A stretch of DNA of 10,624 nucleotides from UBA9547 sp044349205. Its GTDB lineage: Bacteria; Bacteroidota; Bacteroidia; Cytophagales; UBA9547. The notes under the pieces are model-generated. The model was not told the DNA's origin. It ran no database searches and was given only the letters and a program-made list of their open reading frames with translations. A program made the translations under genes and the position numbers. Numbering within the stretch: the first letter of the stretch is position 1; the number at the start of each line of letters is the position of its first letter. Positions 1-5,994 of the stretch are shown piece by piece. The stretch is taken from NCBI GenBank assembly GCA_044349205.1, contig JBIKRJ010000071.1, positions 1 to 10,624 of the forward strand. The letters run 5' to 3'.

Positions 1-517
1 CCAATGTGGTGGAAAGAAAAGCCCCCCCAATGCCACCAATGACACCAGGAATCAACAAACTTTGAAACAATTTTTTGTTGACGTTGCCAAACTTAAGGTG
101 CGACAAACCCGAAACGCCAGAGGTGAAAATTTCGGCGATGTGCACACTGGCACTGGCTGCCGAAGGAGCAACCCCCGCACTAAGCAAAAAAGTTGTAGAG
201 CTTACACCATAGGCCATTCCCAAAGCACCATCTATCATTTGGGCTCCCAATCCCACCATCGCATACAACCAAAAGTTTTTTTCAAGAAACACTTCCAAAA
301 AGGATAAAGCTTGGTCAAAAACCAATTCAGGTGCCAAATAGCGCAAGCCAAAATATATTACCGACAAGGCCACTGCTACAATGCCTATTATGATGAAACT
401 CTTTTCGGCAAGCGACATGGGCTCTTGGTGCACCTTTTCTTCCAAAGGCGGTATGCCCAGCTCTTCATGCTCAATATCAGGCTTTTCGTGCCTGTTAGTC
501 AGTCTCCTTATTTTCAT
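1..517 (-). CDS. TauE/SafE (TSUP) family membrane permease, 3' part missing
   Basis: Translating the minus strand from the ATG at 517-515 gives 172 residues before the window edge, so the C-terminal part is absent. After about 38 polar residues there is a membrane segment (about 40-58). A hydrophobic repeat half follows with the typical TauE/SafE (COG0730) pattern: MVGLGAQMIDGALGMAYGV at 87-105, then SAASASVHIAEIFTSGVSG at 119-137, and a glycine-rich helix around 157-167. Family members are polytopic inner-membrane carriers, some of which export sulfite or other organosulfur anions; the substrate here cannot be read from sequence. The start codon lies inside the end of the upstream DUF2490 gene (23-base overlap), so the two are probably co-transcribed and translationally coupled. 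A later ATG at 418-416 would remove 33 residues and is possible, but would leave a gap between the genes. The family call is firm; the exact start is less so. Confidence 0.85.
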   Translation of the reverse strand, partial: MKIRRLTNRHEKPDIEHEELGIPPLEEKVHQEPMSLAEKSFIIIGIVAVALSVIYFGLRYLAPELVFDQALSFLEVFLEKNFWLYAMVGLGAQMIDGALGMAYGVSSTTFLLSAGVAPSAASASVHIAEIFTSGVSGLSHLKFGNVNKKLFQSLLIPGVIGGIGGAFLSTTL

Positions 518-1271
518 TATTGTCTATTTTATTTCCACTCTTTCTTTTTCGCAGGTCGAAGTTTTGTACAAGATTGAAACGCACCGTATTTAGATGAAGA
601 AATGTTTGCTCGTTGGGATGCGATAAAATGTATTGGTAACCCAGCGTAAGGTTAGTATTTGCACTCACTCCATATCCAATTCCAAAATACAGCCTGTTTT
701 GGTCGTAGTAACTTGGTGCATCGGAACCGAAATTGACAAACAACTCGTCGTATGCAATCAAAAAAACGGCATTCTTTTCTATTTTGTCGCCCGTCAATAC
801 ATACTGGCAATTTAATTGATACCCCGCCCGAAAATAGCTGTTGTAATTATCCAACACTCCTTGCTGGTCGCTGTCTTGAATGTTGCGCATTTCCAGTCGC
901 GCACGATGCTGTATTTGAAACCTACCAAACCGTTGTAAATAGTTGAAACGCACCCAAGGACGATGCTCTGAACGGTCGAATGAGTTTTTGGGTGTAATGC
1001 TGTGTAAGGAAAAATAAGCATAGCCTACAGACACATTACACACATCGTTGAAATGATAACTTGCACCAACACGCGCCAACCATTGCAGCGGCACGTTTAC
1101 AAAACCGTCTGTTCTTCTGTATCCAGCATCTGCGTTTACTGAAAGTTTTTCGTTCAACCTTACATTCAAGAAATACTGAAGCCAAACTTGGCTATCGGTG
1201 CGAAAAGATTTGTTTTGCGCCCAGCCCATTGAAATGGGTAAAAAAAGTAGCAGTAAAACCGATTTTTTCAA
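495..1271 (-). CDS. DUF2490 family secreted, probably outer-membrane beta-barrel protein
   Basis: 258 residues. The N-terminus is a clear signal peptide (basic MKK, a leucine-rich core, then SMGWA-Q with likely cleavage after residue 18). The rest alternates aromatic and polar residues in short strands such as WLQYFLNVRLNEKLSVNADAG, HRPWVRFNYLQRF and LYFGIGYGVSANTNLTLGYQY, as expected of an outer-membrane barrel. It matches the Bacteroidota DUF2490 pattern: an early W..Y..N.RL, a central stretch of aromatic and basic residues, and a C-terminal G-Y-Q-Y..S strand. No function is established for the family. The start must be TTG at 1271-1269, because an in-frame TAA lies two codons upstream and the next ATG (residue 15) would destroy the signal peptide. 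Its end overlaps the start of the TauE/SafE gene. The short hydrophilic tail after the last strand (RKRKSGNKIDNNENKETD) is probably periplasmic. Confidence 0.85.
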   Translation of the reverse strand: MKKSVLLLLFLPISMGWAQNKSFRTDSQVWLQYFLNVRLNEKLSVNADAGYRRTDGFVNVPLQWLARVGASYHFNDVCNVSVGYAYFSLHSITPKNSFDRSEHRPWVRFNYLQRFGRFQIQHRARLEMRNIQDSDQQGVLDNYNSYFRAGYQLNCQYVLTGDKIEKNAVFLIAYDELFVNFGSDAPSYYDQNRLYFGIGYGVSANTNLTLGYQYILSHPNEQTFLHLNTVRFNLVQNFDLRKRKSGNKIDNNENKETD

Positions 1272-1295
1272 GGCTTAATTCCGAACATAATTCTG

Positions 1296-1326
1296 CAAAA
1301 TTACATACAACCTTCACTAATACAAA
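1296..1326 (-). promoter_or_regulatory. Bacteroidota-type sigma-A promoter for the DUF2490-TauE pair
   Basis: Read on the minus strand, TTTG (1326-1323) is followed by exactly 19 bases and then TAATTTTG (1303-1296). This fits the published Bacteroidota consensus TTTG-N17 to 23-TAnnTTTG without a mismatch. Transcription would begin near 1290, about 19 bases before the TTG start at 1271, a sensible leader length for this phylum. It is the best promoter in the window. The rest of the intergenic stretch up to 1462 is very AT-rich with no other clear element. Confidence 0.65.
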
Positions 1327-1462
1327 ACTTTATTTGGCATTAAAAATAAAAAAGCAGTTATTTTAAACTATTATTTGGTATTATAAAAAATATACAAAAC
1401 AATATACTGTAAATAACAAAAATTACCAAACACTGAAAAGGATTAAAATTATTGCCGAAGGA

Positions 1463-1798
1463 CTATTGTGACAGAATAGTTTTGGCGTTTTTTATGAAAT
1501 TGTAGTACTCATTCAAATTGGCTGATTGAATGTCGTCCACTCGGTTTTTTATTTCGGCCAGTTCGTCGTCAGAAATAAGAATTTCCTCTCTGCTCGCTTC
1601 TTTAATAGACTTTGCCACCTTGTCCCAGAATTTTTCGAGCTCACTTTTTCCTTTTTCCAAATAATAATCGGCGTGTGAGGGGCCATTTTGTGTGTTCAGC
1701 AAAACCGCTTGTATGTCTTCCAGGTCTTGGATACAATCGTTTACGTGTTGTTCTAAAATTTCGGCTTGCTTGGTATTGTGTTGGGCTACTCCATTCAT
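1463..1798 (-). CDS. Small helical hydrophilic protein of unknown function
   Basis: 111 residues, ATG at 1798-1796, stop TAG at 1465-1463. I do not recognise a family. The protein lacks a signal peptide and any membrane segment, so it is probably cytoplasmic. It is strongly charged and predicted to be almost all helix, with two amphipathic or coiled-coil-like stretches: about 10-36 (EILEQHVNDCIQDLEDIQAV) and about 48-110. A likely helix break lies at NGPSHADYY (38-46). There is a single cysteine, in NDCIQDLED. The gene stands alone: the DUF2490 gene downstream has its own promoter, and the gene on the other side is divergent. No match to TAnnTTTG was found upstream. It is taken as real because the reading frame is long for this AT-rich stretch and the composition is protein-like, but a function cannot be given. 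Confidence 0.6.
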   Translation of the reverse strand: MNGVAQHNTKQAEILEQHVNDCIQDLEDIQAVLLNTQNGPSHADYYLEKGKSELEKFWDKVAKSIKEASREEILISDDELAEIKNRVDDIQSANLNEYYNFIKNAKTILSQ

Positions 1799-2000
1799 AG
1801 TGTGTTGTTTGGCTTTAAAAACTACTTTATCTATTCACTTTTTGGCTTAGTCACAGCGCATCAATACGACGAACAGAGAAAGAGCTTTGGTCTACAAGTT
1901 ACGAAATACTGACTATATTTAAGTAAAGAAGCACCGCAGTATTTGAAATCAGTGCAAATAATCTTTGTGCTTCTACCAAATAGACACTAAAATACACGAC

Positions 2001-3080
2001 ATGCACATCGACAGTTCGTCAATACTCAAAAGACTCATGATTCTTTTTTTGACTTTGATAGGCTTGCACATAGCGCGCAAATTCTTGGTTCCACTTGCCA
2101 TTGGGGGCGTTTTTGCCACACTATTTTTTCCATTGTGCCGCTGGCTTGAATCCAAAAAAATCCCGCGCGGCATGGCGGCATTCTTGTGCTTGATTGTGTT
2201 GCTTGCAACTGTGGCGGGCATTGGTGCAATTCTTGGCTGGCAAATAGCCACTTTCACCAACGATTTCTCGCTCATCAAAGAAAAAGCCATCGAGACTTTT
2301 GCCCAAATACAAGAATATATTTTCAATCATTTGGGCATACCTGCCGAACAACAAACCGAAATTTTGAAAGACCAAAGACCTTCATTTGGCAACATAGTAG
2401 AAATTGTGGCAAGCTCGCTCTTCAATGTTCTGACCGACCTGCTTTTTGTGCTTTTCTACATATTCGGGCTACTGTATTACCGCATACACATCAAACAATT
2501 TATATTGAAACTAACACCTGCAGGCGACAAAAAAGAAATGGAAAATTTGGTGTACAGCGCATCTCGAGTTTCACAGCAATACTTGGTTGGCCTCACCAAA
2601 ATGATTGTGTGCCTGTGGATTATGTACGGAATTGGGTTTAGCATTGTGGGCATTAAAAGTGCTTTCTTTTTTGCCGTGCTCTGTGGTATTTTGGAAATCA
2701 TCCCCTATGTGGGCAACATTACGGGCACAATTCTTACTTTGCTCATTTCTTCCGTACAAGGTGCCAGCATTTCGGTACTGGTAGGTGTAGTGGCCACTTA
2801 TGGAGTGGTACAACTCATTCAAGGTTGGATATTGGAACCCATTATTGTGGGCCCACAAGTGAAAATAAATTCCCTCACAACTATATTGACCTTGATTGTA
2901 GGCGAACTGATATGGGGCATACCGGGTGTTTTTTTGGCTATTCCGTTGGTGGCTATTTTAAAAATAGTGTGCGACCACATTGAACCTTTGAAACCATACG
3001 GTTTTTTGATAGGAGAAATAGAAAACAACAAGGAAAGGAAACGAATAGGACGACAACTAAAAACAACAAAACCTTTGTGA
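2001..3080 (+). CDS. AI-2E/PerM family membrane permease (UPF0118, COG0628)
   Basis: 359 residues from the ATG at 2001. An upstream in-frame TTG at 1965 is possible but adds only a polar extension. The layout matches the family: two or three N-terminal membrane segments (about 11-45, 59-82), an extramembrane helical region (about 85-135), another membrane pair (about 140-160), then the conserved C-terminal half. Motifs seen include YLVGLTKM (194-201), IIPYVGNITG (233-242), GWILEPIIVGPQVKI (275-289) and GELIWGIPGVFLAIPLVAIL (301-320). Length is normal. Members have been assigned roles in autoinducer-2 export, Na+/H+ antiport or general efflux, so the substrate here is open. The tail (340-359) is basic and cytoplasmic. 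The gene is divergent from the 111-residue orphan and separated by 93 bases from the E1 gene, with which it may or may not share a transcript. Confidence 0.88.
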   Translation: MHIDSSSILKRLMILFLTLIGLHIARKFLVPLAIGGVFATLFFPLCRWLESKKIPRGMAAFLCLIVLLATVAGIGAILGWQIATFTNDFSLIKEKAIETFAQIQEYIFNHLGIPAEQQTEILKDQRPSFGNIVEIVASSLFNVLTDLLFVLFYIFGLLYYRIHIKQFILKLTPAGDKKEMENLVYSASRVSQQYLVGLTKMIVCLWIMYGIGFSIVGIKSAFFFAVLCGILEIIPYVGNITGTILTLLISSVQGASISVLVGVVATYGVVQLIQGWILEPIIVGPQVKINSLTTILTLIVGELIWGIPGVFLAIPLVAILKIVCDHIEPLKPYGFLIGEIENNKERKRIGRQLKTTKPL

Positions 3081-3173
3081 CGGCCGAAAAACATACTTTA
3101 AATCGCGCGCCTACAAGCAAATTTTCACATTTGAATTGGCCGTATTTCGTACATTGCACTGCTATTTTTTGTC

Positions 3174-5156
3174 ATGATTTCATTTGAACACACAGGTCTG
3201 TCTGACTCGTTTTTACTCGAACTTTATTCCAGCTTGCTGAAGCCAAGGCTCGTAGAAGAGAAAATGCTTGTTTTGATAAGGCAGGGCAATATCAGCAAAT
3301 GGTTTTCGGGCATTGGACAAGAAGCAGTATCGGTGGGGGCTGTATCGGCCTTAAAACCAAACGAATACATACTTCCCTTACACCGCAATTTGGGAATATT
3401 TACAGGTCGCGATGTACCTTTGCAACAATTGTTTGCCCAGTTCCAAGGCAAAAAGTCGGGTTTTACAAAAGGGCGCGACAGATCTTTTCATTTTGGCAGC
3501 AAAGCACATCATATCGTAGGTATGATTTCGCATTTGGGAGCCATGTTGCCCGTTGCCGATGGCATTGCTTTGGCCGACAAACTTTCTAAAAACAACCATG
3601 TGTGCCTGGCTTTCATAGGCGAAGGCGGGACTAGCGAAGGCGATTTTCACGAAGCCTTGAACTTGGCTGCCGTTTGGAAATTGCCGGTTATTTTTTTGGT
3701 GGAAAATAATGGATACAGCATTTCTACGCCTGTTTCCGAGCAGTTTGTGTTTGCAAGTTTTACCGACAAAGCTGCCGGATACGGCATTGAAGCCAAAAAG
3801 ATTGACGGCAACAATGTGCTGGAAGTGTACAAAACCATAAAAGAAGTAGCCGAAAATATGCGTTCGTCGCCCCGACCAGTACTTATCGAAGCGCTCACTT
3901 TCCGTATGCGAGGCCACGAAGAAGCCTCTCCCACCAAATTTGTGCCTGAAGAACTGTTCGAAAAATGGGCTCAAAAAGACCCTGTCTTGAATTATGAAAA
4001 CTTCCTTATGGATTTGGGTCTTTTAACCGATAAGGAAAAACAAAAAATCAGCAACAAAATCAAAAAAGAAATCGACCGCGCTTGGGAGGCTATGGAAGCC
4101 GAAACCAGTGTTCCATTTCGAATAGACGAAGAGATACAAGACCTTTACCAACAGTCTGTTACAGAAATTTCTAATGCTTTTTCAAACAAGCGAAAACTGC
4201 GTTATGTAGATGCCATAAAAAATGGCTTGGACGAATGCATGAACAAACATTCGAATTTGGTGTTGATGGGGCAAGACATAGCCGAATATGGTGGCGTATT
4301 CAAAGCCACCGAAGGATTGGCAAAAAAATATGGCAAAGAACGGGTACGCAACACCCCTATTTGCGAATCGGCTTTGGTGGGCGCGGCTTTAGGTCTTTCT
4401 ATCAAAGGTTACAAATCGGTTGTCGAAATGCAGTTTGCCGATTTTGTGTCTTGCGGCTTCAACCAAATAGTGAACAACTTGGCTAAAAGCCACTACCGTT
4501 GGGGACAAAACGCCGATGTTGTTATACGCATGCCCACCGGTGCAGGTACCGGCGCAGGGCCTTTCCATTCCCAATCTACAGAGGCTTGGTTTTTTCATGT
4601 ACCAGGACTTAAAATCGTGTATCCTTCCTCGCCCACTTCGGCCAAAGGATTGCTCACGGCAGCCATCGAAGACCCCAATCCGGTTTTGTTTTTTGAACAC
4701 AAGGCCTTGTATCGATCCCTTTCAGAAGAAGTACCCGAAGGCTACTATGCCTTGCCTATAGGCAAAGCCAAGGTATTGAATGTAGGAAATGCCATAAGCT
4801 TGATTACTTACGGGGCTGCCGTTCATTGGGCAACTGCCTGTATCCAAAAAAATAAGCTGCAAAACGAAGTCGAAATAATCGACCTACAAAGTTTGTTACC
4901 CATTGATTACGAAACACTTAGCGAATCGGTAAAAAAAACGGGCAAAGTACTTTTACTCACCGAAGATACCCACACGGGTAGCATCATGGCCGAAATATCG
5001 GCATGGCTAAACGAACATCTTTTCGAGCATTTGGACGCGCCTATCAAACGTGTATCGAGTCAAGATTTGCCGGTACCTTTCAATGAAGAACTGGAAAATA
5101 TGTTCTTACCGAAAGCGTTGATTCTGGAAAAAATACAAGCGCTTTTGGCTTATTAG
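3174..5156 (+). CDS. Fused alpha/beta E1 subunit of branched-chain-type 2-oxoacid dehydrogenase
   Basis: 660 residues, a single chain holding both E1 subunits. It uses thiamine diphosphate to decarboxylate a 2-oxoacid and pass the acyl group to the lipoyl domain of E2. The alpha half (about 15-330) has the thiamine-diphosphate/Mg motif starting GEGGTSEGDFHEA (149-161) and closing VENNGYSIST (176-185), plus TFRMRGHEEASP (242-253) in the loop region. The beta half starts near LRYVDAIKNGL (342-352) and has MGQDIAEYGGVF (365-376), the conserved glutamate in TPICESALVG (394-403), and HSQSTEAWFFHVPGLKIVYP (465-484). The C-terminal transketolase-like domain includes LLPIDYETL and LTEDTH (595-600). 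GEG in place of GDG, and the HSQS.EA..H.PG.K pattern, are like branched-chain rather than pyruvate E1. Fused forms of this kind are common in Bacteroidota. No E2 or E3 gene is in the window. Substrate preference is inferred. Confidence 0.92.
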   Translation: MISFEHTGLSDSFLLELYSSLLKPRLVEEKMLVLIRQGNISKWFSGIGQEAVSVGAVSALKPNEYILPLHRNLGIFTGRDVPLQQLFAQFQGKKSGFTKGRDRSFHFGSKAHHIVGMISHLGAMLPVADGIALADKLSKNNHVCLAFIGEGGTSEGDFHEALNLAAVWKLPVIFLVENNGYSISTPVSEQFVFASFTDKAAGYGIEAKKIDGNNVLEVYKTIKEVAENMRSSPRPVLIEALTFRMRGHEEASPTKFVPEELFEKWAQKDPVLNYENFLMDLGLLTDKEKQKISNKIKKEIDRAWEAMEAETSVPFRIDEEIQDLYQQSVTEISNAFSNKRKLRYVDAIKNGLDECMNKHSNLVLMGQDIAEYGGVFKATEGLAKKYGKERVRNTPICESALVGAALGLSIKGYKSVVEMQFADFVSCGFNQIVNNLAKSHYRWGQNADVVIRMPTGAGTGAGPFHSQSTEAWFFHVPGLKIVYPSSPTSAKGLLTAAIEDPNPVLFFEHKALYRSLSEEVPEGYYALPIGKAKVLNVGNAISLITYGAAVHWATACIQKNKLQNEVEIIDLQSLLPIDYETLSESVKKTGKVLLLTEDTHTGSIMAEISAWLNEHLFEHLDAPIKRVSSQDLPVPFNEELENMFLPKALILEKIQALLAY

Positions 5157-5176
5157 CCTAATATTCAGTAATTTTA
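5144..5176 (+). promoter_or_regulatory. Possible promoter for the small-lipoprotein/repeat-protein group
   Basis: TTTG (5144-5147), a 21-base spacer, then TAATTTTA (5169-5176), one mismatch from TAnnTTTG. The -7-like box ends 24 bases before the TTG start at 5201, similar to the leader geometry of the promoter at 1296-1326. The -33-like box lies inside the end of the E1 gene. One mismatch in AT-rich DNA makes this suggestive only. Confidence 0.3.
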
Positions 5177-5200
5177 TTTTTTGTTTTCCCCAATAAACCC

Positions 5201-5755
5201 TTGCAAAAAAAGGAATTCAACATACAACGGCTATTACTCTTCAGCATTGCAGCTACCATTTTTGCAATGTTTTGGCGCTGTGCTACGCCCCGTTTCAAAT
5301 GCGCCGCTTACAACGACCACATACACCAAACCCTGGCCGACACCAACGACCCTTCCAATTCCATCAAAAGTTATTACCACTACCCTGTGCTTGAAAACGG
5401 CGATACCACGGCTTCTGCCGCCGACTCGGGTGCTGTTGCCACAAACATGGATGAAGAAGAATTGGTCTTCGACGAAATGACAGACACCACGGGCTATTTG
5501 CCTGAGGAAACCGAATTGGCAAAGGAAGTGGAGGAAGAATGGAAACCCCATCCTTACGCTTTTTTCAACATCAGAATGGAAGTGGACTCGCTAGGCAAGC
5601 CCGTAAGCTACAAACCCGTGAATGTAAAATGGAACGGAATGGTAGACAAAAAGAAAAACAAGAAGAAAAACATTAATGTGGACAAAGAACTTGGGGAAGA
5701 CAAAAAGAAATCTGATTACCTGTACGTAGAACCAGAAGCCAACTTGCCACAATGA
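5201..5755 (+). CDS. Acidic exported protein, long paralogue of the next gene (C-x6-C-x-A-Y-N family)
   Basis: 184 residues from a TTG at 5201. No ATG occurs between the in-frame TAA at 5159 and residue 22, and only the TTG start keeps the N-terminal hydrophobic segment whole. Basic residues lead into a hydrophobic core (11-25) and FWRC at 24-27. The cysteine at 27 aligns with the lipid-anchor cysteine of the next gene's product, but arginine just before it is unusual for a lipobox, so it may be a membrane anchor instead. C27-x6-C34-A-A-Y-N follows. Residues about 45-118 form an acidic, Thr/Ser/Glu-rich, probably disordered linker. Residues 123-155 (N-I-R-M-E-V...G-K-P-V-S...N-G-M-V-D then lysines) align without gaps to 38-70 of the next protein, with 14 of 33 identical. 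The tail is lysine-rich and then acidic. It overlaps the next gene by ATGA. Function unknown. Confidence 0.75.
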   Translation: MQKKEFNIQRLLLFSIAATIFAMFWRCATPRFKCAAYNDHIHQTLADTNDPSNSIKSYYHYPVLENGDTTASAADSGAVATNMDEEELVFDEMTDTTGYLPEETELAKEVEEEWKPHPYAFFNIRMEVDSLGKPVSYKPVNVKWNGMVDKKKNKKKNINVDKELGEDKKKSDYLYVEPEANLPQ

Positions 5756-5973
5756 GCCGCGCCAAAGTAATTTCTCCTTTTTTAGTCTTTATTTTTCTTT
5801 CACTCTTCTCCTGTTCCAACACCCATTACCCCTGCCCCGCCTACAATGAATCGGGCAATAAAAATGTCTCGATGAAAGTAGGTCCCGACGGCACCCCCAT
5901 AAGTTCGGTCGACAGACAATTTGATGAAAACGGACTGGTGAAGAAGAAAAAAGTCAAAAAACTACACAAATAA
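5752..5973 (+). CDS. Small lysine-rich lipoprotein, short paralogue of the preceding gene
   Basis: 73 residues. A type II signal peptide is clear: a basic start, hydrophobic core FLVFIFLSL, and lipobox LFSC with the anchor cysteine at 21. The mature part is only 53 residues: C21-x6-C28-P-A-Y-N, then N-V-S-M-K-V-G-P-D-G-T-P-I-S (38-51), N-G-L-V (60-63), and a cluster of lysines to the end. Both motif blocks are spaced exactly as in the preceding 184-residue protein, so this looks like the same fold without the acidic linker. The ATG overlaps the upstream stop (ATGA), arguing for coupled translation. Only 21 bases separate it from the repeat-protein gene. It probably sits on the periplasmic side of the inner or outer membrane. 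No known family is recognised. Confidence 0.8.
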   Translation: MSRAKVISPFLVFIFLSLFSCSNTHYPCPAYNESGNKNVSMKVGPDGTPISSVDRQFDENGLVKKKKVKKLHK

Positions 5974-5994
5974 TCTATATTTGGGTACTGCCAA

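Noticed and set aside
62..593. Three short plus-strand open frames at the left end.
   Set aside because: They lie opposite the TauE/SafE frame, whose minus-strand translation has clear membrane segments and family motifs.
1942..1967. TTTG (1942) and TAATCTTTG (1959-1967) as a promoter for the AI-2E gene.
   Set aside because: The spacer is about 14 bases and the -7 box has an extra base; two departures from consensus in AT-rich DNA are not convincing. Another candidate, TTTG at 1886 with TATATTTA at 1914, has a 24-base spacer and one mismatch.
3130..3171. TTTG at 3130 with TATTTTTTG at 3163 as a promoter for the E1 gene.
   Set aside because: The spacer is about 29 bases, and the -7-like box contains an extra T.
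3378..3974. A 198-residue open frame on the minus strand inside the E1 gene.
   Set aside because: It is antisense to a well-conserved enzyme, has no family resemblance and no start context; it is a shadow of the coding strand.
5147..5158. GGCT-TATT-AGCC hairpin at the end of the E1 gene, a possible terminator.
   Set aside because: The stem is only 4 pairs, spans the stop codon, and is not followed directly by a T run.
5976..5983. TATATTTG just before the repeat-protein gene, a perfect -7 box.
   Set aside because: No TTTG lies 17-23 bases upstream, and the start codon would be only about 6 bases after transcription begins. Read-through from the upstream pair is simpler.
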